From positions 1 to 64,000 of the forward strand of contig JAABTF010000005.1 of the NCBI GenBank assembly GCA_011389965.1: a stretch of DNA of 64,000 bases, read 5' to 3'. This DNA comes from Halothiobacillus sp. (lineage in GTDB: Bacteria; Pseudomonadota; Gammaproteobacteria; Halothiobacillales; Halothiobacillaceae). This document shows, piece after piece, positions 10,562-22,294 of the stretch. Position numbers and translations under genes: made by a program. The notes under the pieces were generated by a model, which saw only the letters and a list, made by a program, of their open reading frames with translations, made no database searches and had not been told where the DNA came from. How positions within the stretch are numbered: position 1 is the first letter of the stretch; each line of letters opens with the position of its first letter.

Positions 10562-13219
10562 TTACAGGGTGCGCTGGACTTGGATGCGCTCGAACACTTC
10601 GATCTGGTCGCCGACCTTGACGTCGTTATAGTTCTTCACGCCAATCCCGCACTCCATGCCGGCCCGGACTTCCTGGACATCTTCCTTGAAGCGGCGCAGC
10701 GATTCGAGCTCGCCCTCGTAGATGACCACGTTGTCGCGTAGGACGCGGATCGGATTGTTCCGGCGCACGTGCCCTTCGGTGACCATGCAGCCCGCGATCG
10801 CGCCAAGCTTGGGCGAACGGAACACGTCCCGCACCTCGGCCAGCCCGACGAATTTCTCCTGGGTCTCGGTGCCCAGCAGGCCGGTCATGGCGGCCTTGAC
10901 GTCGTCGAGCATCTCGTAGATGACCGAGTAGTAGCGGATCTCCACATCCTGCTCGCCGGCGGTCTTGCGTGCCGCGGCGTCCGCTCGCACGTTGAAGCCG
11001 ATCACGATCGCTTTGGAGGTGGCGGCAAGGTTGATGTCGGATTCGTTGATCCCGCCGACGCCACTCATCAGGACGTTCACCTTGACGTCCTCGGTCGACA
11101 GCTTCTGCAGGCTGTCGCGTATCGCCTCCGCCGAGCCCTGCACGTCGGCCTTGGCCAACACGTTGAGGGACTCGACCTCGCCTTCCTTCATCTGTTCGAA
11201 CAGGTTCTCGAGCTTGGCGGCCTGCTGCGAGGCCAGACGCGACTCGCGCATCTTCCCAGCACGGAATTCGGCGATCTCGCGCGCCTTGCGCTCGTCTTCG
11301 ATCACCACCAGTTCGTCACCGGCATCCGGCGTACCGGACAGCCCGAGCACCACCACCGGAATCGACGGCCCGGCCGACTCGACCGGCTTGCCCGCCTCGT
11401 CGAGGAGATTGCGCACCCGGCCATACTCCTGACCCACGACCACGGTATCGCCTTTTTTCAGCGTGCCGCTCTGGACCAGGATGGTCGCCACGGGGCCGCG
11501 GCCCTTCTCCAGCGAGGACTCCACCACCGTGCCGATGGCATGGCCTTGTACGGGCGCCTTCAGCTCCAGAAGCTCCGCCTGCAGCAGGATCGCCTCGAGC
11601 AGCTGGTCGATGCCCTCACCAGTGTGCGCGGAGACATGCACGAACTGCGTGTCGCCACCCCACTCCTCGGAGACCACCTCCTCCTGCGCCAGCTCGCTGC
11701 GGACCCGCTCGGGGTCGGCACTGGACTTATCGATCTTGTTCACGGCCACGACCATGGGCACTTCGGCGGCCCGGGCGTGGCGGATCGCTTCCTTGGTCTG
11801 CGGCATCACGCCGTCATCGGCGGCCACCACCAGAACGACCACGTCGGTGGCGCTCGCACCGCGGGCACGCATGGCGGTGAACGCCTCGTGCCCCGGGGTA
11901 TCCAGGAAGGTTACCGTGCCTCGCGGCGAGTCGACATGGTAGGCGCCCACATGCTGGGTGATGCCCCCGGCCTCGCCGGCCGTGACCTTGGCGCGGCGGA
12001 TATGGTCGAGCAAGGATGTCTTGCCGTGGTCCACGTGGCCCATGACAGTGACCACCGGAGGACGCGACTGGGCCTCGCCCTGCTCAACCTGCTCGAGCGC
12101 TTCGTCTTCGATCGCGCTTTCGGACTGGGCGACCGGCTTGTGGCCCATCTCCTCGACGATCAGGATCGCGGTGTCCTGGTCGAGCACCTGGTTGATGGTG
12201 GCCATCACGCCCATGTTGAACAGGACCTTGACCACGTCGACGCCCTTGACGGCCATCTTCTGTGCCAGGTCGGTTACCGAGATTGACTCGGGCACGCTGA
12301 CCTCGCGAACAACCGGGGCGGTCGGCTTCTCGAAAGTATGGCGAGTGGCCACGGCAGTCTTGGAGGCCGCCCCCTTCTTGCCTTTCTTGCGGCGACGACC
12401 CGCACCGGCCCCCAGGTGCAGTTCCTCACGCGACTTTTCGCGGGCGTGCCGTCCCTTGCCGCCGTGCTTGCCGCCACGCTTGGGCTTGGCCTCGTCGGGG
12501 GAGACTGGGGTACCCGGAGCTTCTTCCGGCATGGCCACGATGCGCAATCGTGACTTGGGCTTACCTTCCTCGTCGGTTGGCGCCTCTTCGGCTGAGCTTT
12601 CCGCAGGGGCTTCCGGTTCAGCGGCCTTGGCAGGCTCTTCCAGTTCTTCGGCGATCTTCTCCGCCTCGGCTTCGACAGCCTGTTCCGCCGTGGACTCTTC
12701 TTCGGTCGCGGCCGGCTCGGCCTCGGTGGCCGCCGGCTCGCTTTCGACCGGAGTGGCTTCCTCGGCCGGAGTGACTTCCTCGGCCGGCTCGGGCGCCTTC
12801 TCCTCGACAGGCGCGGCCGGAGCTTGCGCTTCCGGTGCCTGTTCGGCTATCGGCTGCTCGACCACCTCTTCCGGCGGCTGTTCGGTCTCGGCAGTCTCTG
12901 CCGCCTCGTCCCGCGGCACGTAGGTCTTACGACGACGGTATTCGACCGCCACGGTCTTGCTACCGCGACCGCCACCACCGACCTTGATTTCTTCCTGCGA
13001 ACGACGCTTGAGCGTGATACGCGAAGACGGCTTTTTGGCCTCTCCTTCGCTCGACGAGCGCGATTTGCGCAGATGGGCCAGCAGCTTCATCTTGTCGTCG
13101 TCACTGACACTGGCATCCACGGAGGCAGCCGGAACGCCTGCTTCAGCCAGTTGCTCAAGCAGCCGTTCGGGGGTGGCGCCAACCACTTTTGCCAATTCTT
13201 TAACCGTGACCTCGGACAT
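10562..13219 (-). CDS. infB: Translation initiation factor IF-2
   Basis: [19 protein letters not shown]; long Glu/Ala/Pro linker. Confidence 0.98.
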   Translation of the reverse strand: MSEVTVKELAKVVGATPERLLEQLAEAGVPAASVDASVSDDDKMKLLAHLRKSRSSSEGEAKKPSSRITLKRRSQEEIKVGGGGRGSKTVAVEYRRRKTYVPRDEAAETAETEQPPEEVVEQPIAEQAPEAQAPAAPVEEKAPEPAEEVTPAEEATPVESEPAATEAEPAATEEESTAEQAVEAEAEKIAEELEEPAKAAEPEAPAESSAEEAPTDEEGKPKSRLRIVAMPEEAPGTPVSPDEAKPKRGGKHGGKGRHAREKSREELHLGAGAGRRRKKGKKGAASKTAVATRHTFEKPTAPVVREVSVPESISVTDLAQKMAVKGVDVVKVLFNMGVMATINQVLDQDTAILIVEEMGHKPVAQSESAIEDEALEQVEQGEAQSRPPVVTVMGHVDHGKTSLLDHIRRAKVTAGEAGGITQHVGAYHVDSPRGTVTFLDTPGHEAFTAMRARGASATDVVVLVVAADDGVMPQTKEAIRHARAAEVPMVVAVNKIDKSSADPERVRSELAQEEVVSEEWGGDTQFVHVSAHTGEGIDQLLEAILLQAELLELKAPVQGHAIGTVVESSLEKGRGPVATILVQSGTLKKGDTVVVGQEYGRVRNLLDEAGKPVESAGPSIPVVVLGLSGTPDAGDELVVIEDERKAREIAEFRAGKMRESRLASQQAAKLENLFEQMKEGEVESLNVLAKADVQGSAEAIRDSLQKLSTEDVKVNVLMSGVGGINESDINLAATSKAIVIGFNVRADAAARKTAGEQDVEIRYYSVIYEMLDDVKAAMTGLLGTETQEKFVGLAEVRDVFRSPKLGAIAGCMVTEGHVRRNNPIRVLRDNVVIYEGELESLRRFKEDVQEVRAGMECGIGVKNYNDVKVGDQIEVFERIQVQRTL

Positions 13220-13310
13220 TAACGACTCCTGTGGTCCTGCAAACTATCAAAACTTGAAAACTATGCCCCGGCACTCGCCGGTGGCAGGGGGCTTCGGCCG
13301 AATCGGCCGA

Positions 13311-14804
13311 TCAGGCGAACCAGGGTGCGCGGGCGGCCATGATCAGCCGGCCGGCAAGCTCCTCGTCCACTCCTTCGTACTCCATCAACTCGTCGATCGC
13401 GAGCTCGGCGACGTCTTCCGAGTCCTTGATGTTGTTCTCGCGCAGCTTGGCAGCCAACTCAGCCGTCATGCCGTCGATCTCCTCAAGCGTTAACGCCTCG
13501 CCGGAAGACTCGGTCTCTTCCTCGGCCTCGCCGCCACCGGAAATCGCCATGGTCAACAGGGCGTCCCGAGCGCGGTTCCGAAGCTCTTCGACAATGCCCT
13601 CGTCGAAACCCTCGACCTCGAGCAGCTCCTCGGTGGGAACGTAGGCGATTTCCTCGACGGTGGTGAAACCGGCCTCGACCAGCACTTCACCCACTTCCTG
13701 GTCGACATCCAAGGCTTCCATGAACTGCTCGGTCAGGCGACGGGTTTCGCTTTCACCCTTCTCGAGCGCCTGCTCCTCACTCATCACGTTGATCTGCCAG
13801 CGGGTGAGCTGGCTGGCGAGGCGGACGTTCTGCCCGCCCCGACCGATGGCCTTGGACAGATTTTCCTCACTCACCGCGACATCCATGCTTCCGGCGTCCT
13901 CATCGACCACGATCGAGATGACCTCGGCCGGCGACATGGCATTGATCACAAACTGGGCCGGGTTTTCGTCCCACACAATGATATCAATCCGCTCGCCGGA
14001 GAGCTCGTTGGTCACTGACTGGACCCGCGAGCCGCGCATGCCCACGCAGGTGCCGACCGGGTCGATACGCGGGTCGTTGGACAGCACCGCGATCTTAGCG
14101 CGCAGCCCCGGATCGCGGGCCGCGTTGACGATCTCGATCAGACCCTGCGAGATCTCCGGCACCTCGAGCTTGAACAGCTCGATCAGAAATTCGGGCGCCG
14201 TGCGCGAAACGAAAATCTGCGGGCCGCGCGGTTCGTGCCGCACATCCGTGATGTAGCCGCGCAGACGGTCGCCGGGGCGAACGGCCTCACGTCCGATCAT
14301 TTCATCGCGCGGGATCATGGCCTCGGCGTTGCCGCCCAGATCCAGGATGACGTTGCCGCGATCGATGCGCTTGACCAGCCCCATAACCAGCTCGCCCTTG
14401 CGGTCGATGTAGGCATCGACCACCTGGGCACGCTCGGCCTCGCGGACCTTCTGCACGATGACTTGCTTGGCTGCCTGGGCGGCGATCCGGCCGAACTCGA
14501 CCGACTCGATCTCTTCCTCGATGTAATCCCCGACCTGAGCCTCGGGATCGTCCATCTGGGCGGCCTCGAGAATCATCTCGCGCTCAGGATGCTCGGACGT
14601 CTCGCCTTCGACCACCTGCCAACGACGGAAAGTACGATAACTGCCGTCTTCGCGGTTGATTTCGACGCGGGCCTCGATGTCCCCACCGTGACGCTTGCGC
14701 GCCGCCTGAGCGAGCGCGGCCTCGATGGCTTCGAAGATCACATCGCGATCGACGCCCTTTTCATTGGAAACCGAATCGACGACAAAAAGGATTTCTTTGT
14801 TCAT
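13311..14804 (-). CDS. nusA: Transcription termination/antitermination protein NusA
   Basis: MNKEILFVVDSVSNEKGVDRDVIFEAIEAAL; S1/KH domains; C-terminal repeats. Confidence 0.98.
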   Translation of the reverse strand: MNKEILFVVDSVSNEKGVDRDVIFEAIEAALAQAARKRHGGDIEARVEINREDGSYRTFRRWQVVEGETSEHPEREMILEAAQMDDPEAQVGDYIEEEIESVEFGRIAAQAAKQVIVQKVREAERAQVVDAYIDRKGELVMGLVKRIDRGNVILDLGGNAEAMIPRDEMIGREAVRPGDRLRGYITDVRHEPRGPQIFVSRTAPEFLIELFKLEVPEISQGLIEIVNAARDPGLRAKIAVLSNDPRIDPVGTCVGMRGSRVQSVTNELSGERIDIIVWDENPAQFVINAMSPAEVISIVVDEDAGSMDVAVSEENLSKAIGRGGQNVRLASQLTRWQINVMSEEQALEKGESETRRLTEQFMEALDVDQEVGEVLVEAGFTTVEEIAYVPTEELLEVEGFDEGIVEELRNRARDALLTMAISGGGEAEEETESSGEALTLEEIDGMTAELAAKLRENNIKDSEDVAELAIDELMEYEGVDEELAGRLIMAARAPWFA

Positions 14805-14822
14805 GTTGTTAGCCAGATCGCT

Positions 14823-15335
14823 CTATTTCTGCGCCGCGCGCCGCTTTTTTCGCTTGTCGCGACCACGCTTGCTGTTGTCTGCAAACTCGTAAACCAGATT
14901 GGCCTTTTCGACTTCCTCGAAGCGGAAGACCAGCTCGCCCACGTCCTCGACGAACACAGTGATGTTCTCACCGTCCACGCCCTGGATGACGCCTTCGAAC
15001 TTCTTCTGCCGCGCCACCGGCTTGTACAGGCGCAGGCGCACTCGGTGCCCGACGAAACGGGCAAAGTCCGCCGTGCGGAACATCGGCCGTTCGACGCCCG
15101 GCGAGGAGACCTCCAGCCGGTATGCGCCGGGGAACGGATCCTCGACGTCCAGCACACCACTGATCGCGCGACTGATCTCGGCGCAGTGATCGAGGTTCAT
15201 GCCATCGGAGTGGTCGACATACACGCGCAGCAACCCGCCCGGGCCGCCCCGGAACTCGCCACCGACCCACTCGAAACCGAGGTCTTCGACCTCGGACTTG
15301 AGCATTTCTTCGATCGCTGCCGGAATTCTCTGCAC
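14823..15335 (-). CDS. rimP: Ribosome maturation factor RimP
   Basis: RimP family sequence, probable GTG start, upstream of nusA. Confidence 0.95.
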   Translation of the reverse strand: MQRIPAAIEEMLKSEVEDLGFEWVGGEFRGGPGGLLRVYVDHSDGMNLDHCAEISRAISGVLDVEDPFPGAYRLEVSSPGVERPMFRTADFARFVGHRVRLRLYKPVARQKKFEGVIQGVDGENITVFVEDVGELVFRFEEVEKANLVYEFADNSKRGRDKRKKRRAAQK

Positions 15336-15396
15336 GTGTCTCGTCTACCCTCTGGAAAACCTGCCGGAACACCGCGTCGCCGAAAAGCGAACCGGG

Positions 15397-15422
15397 AAAA
15401 GAAAAAAGCCCCAAATGGGGCC
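15397..15422 (-). terminator. Intrinsic terminator in the rimP-nusA leader
   Basis: Minus strand GCCCCATTTGGGGC hairpin followed by TTTTTTCTTTTC. Confidence 0.85.
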
Positions 15423-15459
15423 CGGCATCACTCTTAAAGCCAATGTTCGCGGAAACCGG

Positions 15460-15488
15460 AATATATAGACTCTATGCCGGAAAGTCAA
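15460..15488 (-). promoter_or_regulatory. Sigma70-like promoter of the rimP-nusA-infB operon
   Basis: Minus strand TTGACT-17 nt-TATATT. Confidence 0.75.
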
Positions 15489-15538
15489 TGCGTCCGCCGG
15501 GCACCCCACCCGGCGGCCGACCCCCGTTGGGGCTGGGT

Positions 15539-16690
15539 TCAGTCGCCCCGCAGATCGTCGAAAAAGCGCCTGACTGAATCGAGAAACGAGTGCTGGCGTG
15601 GCCGGTGTTTCTCTGCCACGCCGTCATCGTCCGAGCCCAAGGTGCGCTCGAAAGCCTCGAGCAACTCGCGCTGCTCCTTGTTCAACTTCACCGGGGTCTC
15701 GACATGCACGGTCACCAACAGATCGCCCTGAGCACCGCCGCGCACCGGACGCACACCCTTGCCGCGCAAACGGAAGACCTTGCCTGTCTGTGTCTCTTCA
15801 GGGATGCGCAGCTTGACCTTGCCGTCGAGCGTGGGCACTTCGATCTCGCCACCCAGCGCTGCGGTGGTGAAACTGATCGGCATGTCGCACAGCAGATCCG
15901 CATCATCACGCCGAAACAGCGGATGCGGCTTGATGTCAATCAGGATGTACAGATCCCCCGGGGGGCCGCCTTTCTCGCCCGGCGCGCCTTCGCCGGTATG
16001 GCGGATGCGGTCGCCCGAATCGACCCCCGCCGGGATCTTGACCGAAAGCGTCTTCTGCGTCTCGATCCGGCCGGTGCCACCGCAATCGGTGCAGGGATCC
16101 TCGATTTTCTGCCCTTCCCCACCGCAGTCCGGACAAGGCTGCTGGATGGAGAAGAATCCCTGCTGAATACGCACCGCGCCCTGGCCACCACAGGTGGAAC
16201 AGGTGGTCTTGCCGGTACCCGGCTTGGCGCCGCTGCCGTCACACGTCTCGCATGGCTCTGTCGTGGGAATGCGAATGTCGACGGTGGTGCCGCGCACCGC
16301 CTCTTCCAGCGTGAGCTTGAGGTTGTACTGCAAATCCGCACCGCGCGAGGCGCCGCCTCGAGCACGACCGCCGCCGAAAATGTCCCCGAAGACATCACCG
16401 AAGATGTCGGCAAACCCGGCACCGCCGCCGAAGCCGCCCCCGCCAAAGCCGCCGGCGCCTTGACCGTCCACGCCGGCATGACCGAACTGATCGTAGGCCG
16501 AACGTTTCTGCGGGTCGGACAGAACTTCGAAGGCCTCCTTGGCTTCCTTGAACAGGCCCTCGGCCTTCTCGTCATCCGGGTTGCGATCCGGATGATGCTT
16601 CATTGCCAGCCGGCGGTAGGCCTTCTTCAGTTCGTCGGCCGAGGCATTCTTGCTGACCCCCAGCACCTCGTAGTAATCACGTTTTGCCAT
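15539..16690 (-). CDS. dnaJ: Molecular chaperone DnaJ
   Basis: J domain [25 protein letters not shown]; four CxxCxGxG-type zinc repeats. Confidence 0.98.
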   Translation of the reverse strand: MAKRDYYEVLGVSKNASADELKKAYRRLAMKHHPDRNPDDEKAEGLFKEAKEAFEVLSDPQKRSAYDQFGHAGVDGQGAGGFGGGGFGGGAGFADIFGDVFGDIFGGGRARGGASRGADLQYNLKLTLEEAVRGTTVDIRIPTTEPCETCDGSGAKPGTGKTTCSTCGGQGAVRIQQGFFSIQQPCPDCGGEGQKIEDPCTDCGGTGRIETQKTLSVKIPAGVDSGDRIRHTGEGAPGEKGGPPGDLYILIDIKPHPLFRRDDADLLCDMPISFTTAALGGEIEVPTLDGKVKLRIPEETQTGKVFRLRGKGVRPVRGGAQGDLLVTVHVETPVKLNKEQRELLEAFERTLGSDDDGVAEKHRPRQHSFLDSVRRFFDDLRGD

Positions 16691-16879
16691 GGTCGATCTC
16701 TAGGGCTGTCTCGTTTTTCCGCCCGGCCACGCCGCACGGAATTCAATACGGTGACGGGCCGCACCACGTAAGGGCCGACCCGTCTTGAGAAGATGTGTGC
16801 CACGCAACATGTGTCACGGGGCACAAAAAATCATCCACCCCGGAGGGCGGATGATCCACTGGTCAGTGGTGTCGACGAC

Positions 16880-18802
<1,923 letters not shown>

Positions 18803-18962
18803 AATTATTGTCTCCAGATTCGTGTGGGAATACGTGCAATTCTGTTTGATTGCGTTGAGCCGCGCGGTCGCCCTATCGGGCTGCGTTCTCGGCGCGGCTT
18901 CGCGCTCTTGACCGTCGACTTGCGGTCGTCCCCGGATTTTTCAACCCGGGGCAGCGAAAAAC

Positions 18963-19523
18963 TCAGTCTTGCTTGGGCTTGGACACTGCCACCAGCGCCG
19001 GACGCACGACGCGCTCTTTGAGCAGGTAGCCCTTTTGCATCACGTCGACGACGTGATCGGGCTCGCCCTCGTGCGGCTGCATGGTCATGGCCTGGTGTTG
19101 GTCGGGGTTGAAGCGCTCACCGATCGGATGAATCGGCTCGACACCGAACTTCTCCAGCGTCTGGGTCAGCATCTTGAGGGTCATCTCGTCCCCCTCGCGG
19201 ATCTTTTCCAGGGTGGCCCCTTCCAGCCTGGACGCCTCGATGCCCAGTTCGAGCGAATCGACCACCGGCAGCAGCCCTTCAACGAAACGTTCCAGAGCAA
19301 ACTTGCGGGCCGACTCGACTTCGCGCTCGGTGCGATGACGCATGTTCTGCATCTCGGCGGCCATGCGCAGACGCTCTTCTTCCTTCTCGGCCAGCTGCGC
19401 CTTTAATTGCTCGATCTCGCTGGTCTCGCCACCGCGATTCGCCCGGCCCTCGACCTCGCCTTCGGTAGGCTGATCGGGGTTGTCCTGGTTCATGTCTTCT
19501 TGATCGACCGACTTGTCCGTCAT
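18963..19523 (-). CDS. grpE: Nucleotide exchange factor GrpE
   Basis: FNPDQHQAMTMQPHEGEPDHVVDVMQKGYLLKERVVRPALV. Confidence 0.97.
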   Translation of the reverse strand: MTDKSVDQEDMNQDNPDQPTEGEVEGRANRGGETSEIEQLKAQLAEKEEERLRMAAEMQNMRHRTEREVESARKFALERFVEGLLPVVDSLELGIEASRLEGATLEKIREGDEMTLKMLTQTLEKFGVEPIHPIGERFNPDQHQAMTMQPHEGEPDHVVDVMQKGYLLKERVVRPALVAVSKPKQD

Positions 19524-19641
19524 CGAAGCTCTCCTGAAAAAACGGGATGAATAAATCGCGTGATGCCCGGACTCTTGGGGCATCCGATCGGTTTTCAAGG
19601 GCTGGGTTAGGCAGTTCGGCCGAACGGCCGAATCGCGAGAG

Positions 19642-20691
19642 TTACTGCCGCGACAGAGCGCTTGAGAGCAACCGGGAGGTCACATCGACGATCGAGATCA
19701 CCCGGTCGTATGGCATGCGCTTGGGACCGATCACTCCCAGCACGCCCACCACTTCGTTGTCGATGCCGTAGGAGGCGCCCACCACGCCACACTCATCGAA
19801 GGTGGGCGAGCCGGACTCGCGACCGATGAAAATCTGCACACCCTCGGCGCGTTCGCACTGATCGAGCAGGGAGACGAGTTCACGCTTTTCCGTGAATGCG
19901 TTGAACAACCGCCGCATGCGAGCCACATCGCCCAGCTCGTCGAGCCCCATCAGGTTGACCTGCCCCGCGACTGCCACGTCGGCCTTGTCCTCGACCGCCT
20001 CCACTGCTCGCTCGGCCAGGGTGACGGCCTCGGCCAAATTGCCCTCGATCTGCTCGCGAGTGTTCTTGAGTTCCCCCACCAACACTTGCCGCAACGCCTC
20101 GATCGACTGGCCGTTGAGGCGTTCATTGAGGAAATTGGCAAAGCGGGTCAATTCATTCTGGCTGTAGGCCTTGCCGGGATGGATGATGCGGTTCTGCACC
20201 CCGCCATCATTGGTGACCAGCACCATCAATACCCGCCCAGGGGACAGCGAAACGAAATCGATCTGCCGGAACAGCGCCCGCGCCCGGGAGGGAATGGTGA
20301 CCACCCCTGCAAACTGGGTCAGGCTGGAGAGAAGGTTGGAGGCCGTGTCGGCCAGATGCTGCGGATCGTCCTCGGCGGCCTCGCGCAAGATGCGCTCCAG
20401 GCGCCGCGCATCCACCGGCACCTTCGAGGGAGAAACCAGAAGCGAGTCCACGAACAGGCGATAGGCCAGCTCGGTAGGCACCCGTCCCGAAGAGGTGTGC
20501 GGCGCGCGCACCAGCCCCAGGTCTTCCAGGTCCGCCATGACATTGCGCACCGTGGCGGGGCTCAGGTTGAGATCCGACATGCGGGCCAGCGACCGCGAAC
20601 CGACGGGGGCGCCCTCGTCGGTATAGCGATCAATCAGCACCCGCAGCAAGGTTTGCGCCCGTTCAGGCAGTTCACTCCAAGCATCAGTCAT
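19642..20691 (-). CDS. hrcA: Heat-inducible transcriptional repressor HrcA
   Basis: LSPATVRNVMADLEDLGLVRAPHTSSGRVPTELAYRLFVDSL. Confidence 0.97.
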   Translation of the reverse strand: MTDAWSELPERAQTLLRVLIDRYTDEGAPVGSRSLARMSDLNLSPATVRNVMADLEDLGLVRAPHTSSGRVPTELAYRLFVDSLLVSPSKVPVDARRLERILREAAEDDPQHLADTASNLLSSLTQFAGVVTIPSRARALFRQIDFVSLSPGRVLMVLVTNDGGVQNRIIHPGKAYSQNELTRFANFLNERLNGQSIEALRQVLVGELKNTREQIEGNLAEAVTLAERAVEAVEDKADVAVAGQVNLMGLDELGDVARMRRLFNAFTEKRELVSLLDQCERAEGVQIFIGRESGSPTFDECGVVGASYGIDNEVVGVLGVIGPKRMPYDRVISIVDVTSRLLSSALSRQ

Positions 20692-20794
20692 ACACGCAAC
20701 CTGTTTGGGTTGAATCGGCGCAGGGAAACCTGCCCCGCGCCCCTTTCGATGTTAGAGGCGCAAGGGCAGGACGAAATCCCACCGGTCAAGTAAA

Positions 20795-20821
20795 TTAGCA
20801 CTCGGCCGATGAGAGTGCCAA
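20795..20821 (-). promoter_or_regulatory. CIRCE operator upstream of hrcA-grpE-dnaK-dnaJ
   Basis: Plus strand TTAGCACTC-GGCCGATGA-GAGTGCCAA, an N9-spaced inverted repeat. Confidence 0.93.
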
Positions 20822-20964
20822 ACATCCTGCCGCGCGTGACGTGTGCCGGCATTCTGTTCGCCCGGGTTTTGCTAGACTGGGCCAAATCTCATGCCCCACC
20901 GGCCAGCAGCACGCGGCCGGTGTAGCACCGCTTCCATTTTTCCGAGCCGAGAGAACGCCCGTTC

Positions 20965-21291
20965 ATGAACGCCTGGATCATCCTGCTGCTGGCGGGTCTG
21001 CTGGAAATTGTCTGGGCCAGTGGCTTGCGATTCACCGACGGTTTCACTCGTCTGGTGCCTTCGGTAGTCGTGCTGGCACTGGCCTGGATCAGTTTCTATC
21101 TGCTGGCGATCGCCATGCGCGAGATCCCCGTCGGAACGGCCTATGCTGTCTGGACCGGGATCGGGGCCACCGGCGTGGCGTTGCTTGGCATGCTCATGCT
21201 CAAGGAACCGGTAACCGCCAGCCGCCTGCTGTTCCTTGCCATGATCGTTATTGGCATCATCGGCCTGAAATGGTCGTCGGGCAGTAGTTGA
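20965..21291 (+). CDS. sugE: Small multidrug resistance family transporter, SugE/Gdx type
   Basis: MNAWIILLLAGLLEIVWASGLRFTDGFTRL; four TM segments. Confidence 0.88.
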   Translation: MNAWIILLLAGLLEIVWASGLRFTDGFTRLVPSVVVLALAWISFYLLAIAMREIPVGTAYAVWTGIGATGVALLGMLMLKEPVTASRLLFLAMIVIGIIGLKWSSGSS

Positions 21292-21307
21292 CCGACACGG
21301 AATCTCC

Positions 21308-22249
21308 ATGAAGCAATCAGACATACCCTTGAATCAGGACCGCCGCAAAGCCGACGCAGGTGAGCGCAGCGACCAACCGGCCTTCCCCCGGCTGGGCATC
21401 ATTATCAAGCCCGATGGTGGCGAACCGCTAGCTGAGGTCTACCGAAACCTCGTAGCCATCGCCGAAGCCCACGGCGTCGACTGGGCCCTGGAGGACGGGG
21501 CGGAAAATCCCGACCCCAACATCCCTGTCCGCCGCTTTTCGCGCGACCGGATCAAGTGTGACCTGATCGTCGTGATCGGTGGCGACGGCACCATGCTCAA
21601 TGCGGCCCGCTCCCTGTGCCAACACGATGTCCCCATCCTGGGCGTCAATCTGGGCCGGCTGGGTTTTCTGGCCGACGTGAAACCTGTGGAGGTCCAACGA
21701 CACCTCGCGGCCATCCTTGAAGGACGTTACAGCGAAGAACGCCGTTTTCTGCTGCAGGGCAGCCTGATGCGCAACGATGTGCGCATCATGGAAGCGGTGG
21801 CACTCAATGACATTACCTTCAAGATGCGCGACCCGGCTCGCATGGTGGAGTTCGAGATGTGCATCGACGGCACCCTCGTCAACCAGCAGCGTTCGGACGG
21901 AGTGGTGGTGTGTACCCCGACCGGCTCGACCGCCTATGCCCTGTCCGCCGGCGGGCCGCTGATCGCACCCGACCTGCATGCGGTGGGCATCGTCTCCATC
22001 TGCCCCCACACGCTCAGTTATCGCCCCATCGTGGTCGACGCGCGCCACCTGATCGAGATCTGCCCAGTGGAAGGCTCGCGCGGCGGCGGCGTGGTCAGCT
22101 TCGACGGCCAGTTAAATCAGCCGCTGGAATACGGCGACGTGCTGAGCATTTCCAAGTACGTACACGATATTCGGCTGATCCATCCGGCCGGGCACGATCA
22201 TTATTCGCTGCTCCGGGACAAGCTCGGCTGGAGCGAGCAGACATTCTGA
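21308..22249 (+). CDS. nadK: NAD(+) kinase
   Basis: GGDGTMLNAAR, VCTPTGSTAYALSAGGPL. Confidence 0.97.
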   Translation: MKQSDIPLNQDRRKADAGERSDQPAFPRLGIIIKPDGGEPLAEVYRNLVAIAEAHGVDWALEDGAENPDPNIPVRRFSRDRIKCDLIVVIGGDGTMLNAARSLCQHDVPILGVNLGRLGFLADVKPVEVQRHLAAILEGRYSEERRFLLQGSLMRNDVRIMEAVALNDITFKMRDPARMVEFEMCIDGTLVNQQRSDGVVVCTPTGSTAYALSAGGPLIAPDLHAVGIVSICPHTLSYRPIVVDARHLIEICPVEGSRGGGVVSFDGQLNQPLEYGDVLSISKYVHDIRLIHPAGHDHYSLLRDKLGWSEQTF

Positions 22250-22294
22250 CACCTGGCTTCATTCGGAATCACGATTAAGGGACTGCCTGCCAAC

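Noticed and set aside
10769-12286. 505-aa plus-strand ORF opposite infB
   Set aside because: Antisense frame of a certain gene in GC-rich DNA; His/Arg/Gly-rich composition with no domain.
12600-12920. Glu/Ala/Pro/Thr-rich repeats inside infB
   Set aside because: Typical variable linker of IF-2; not a separate repeat element.
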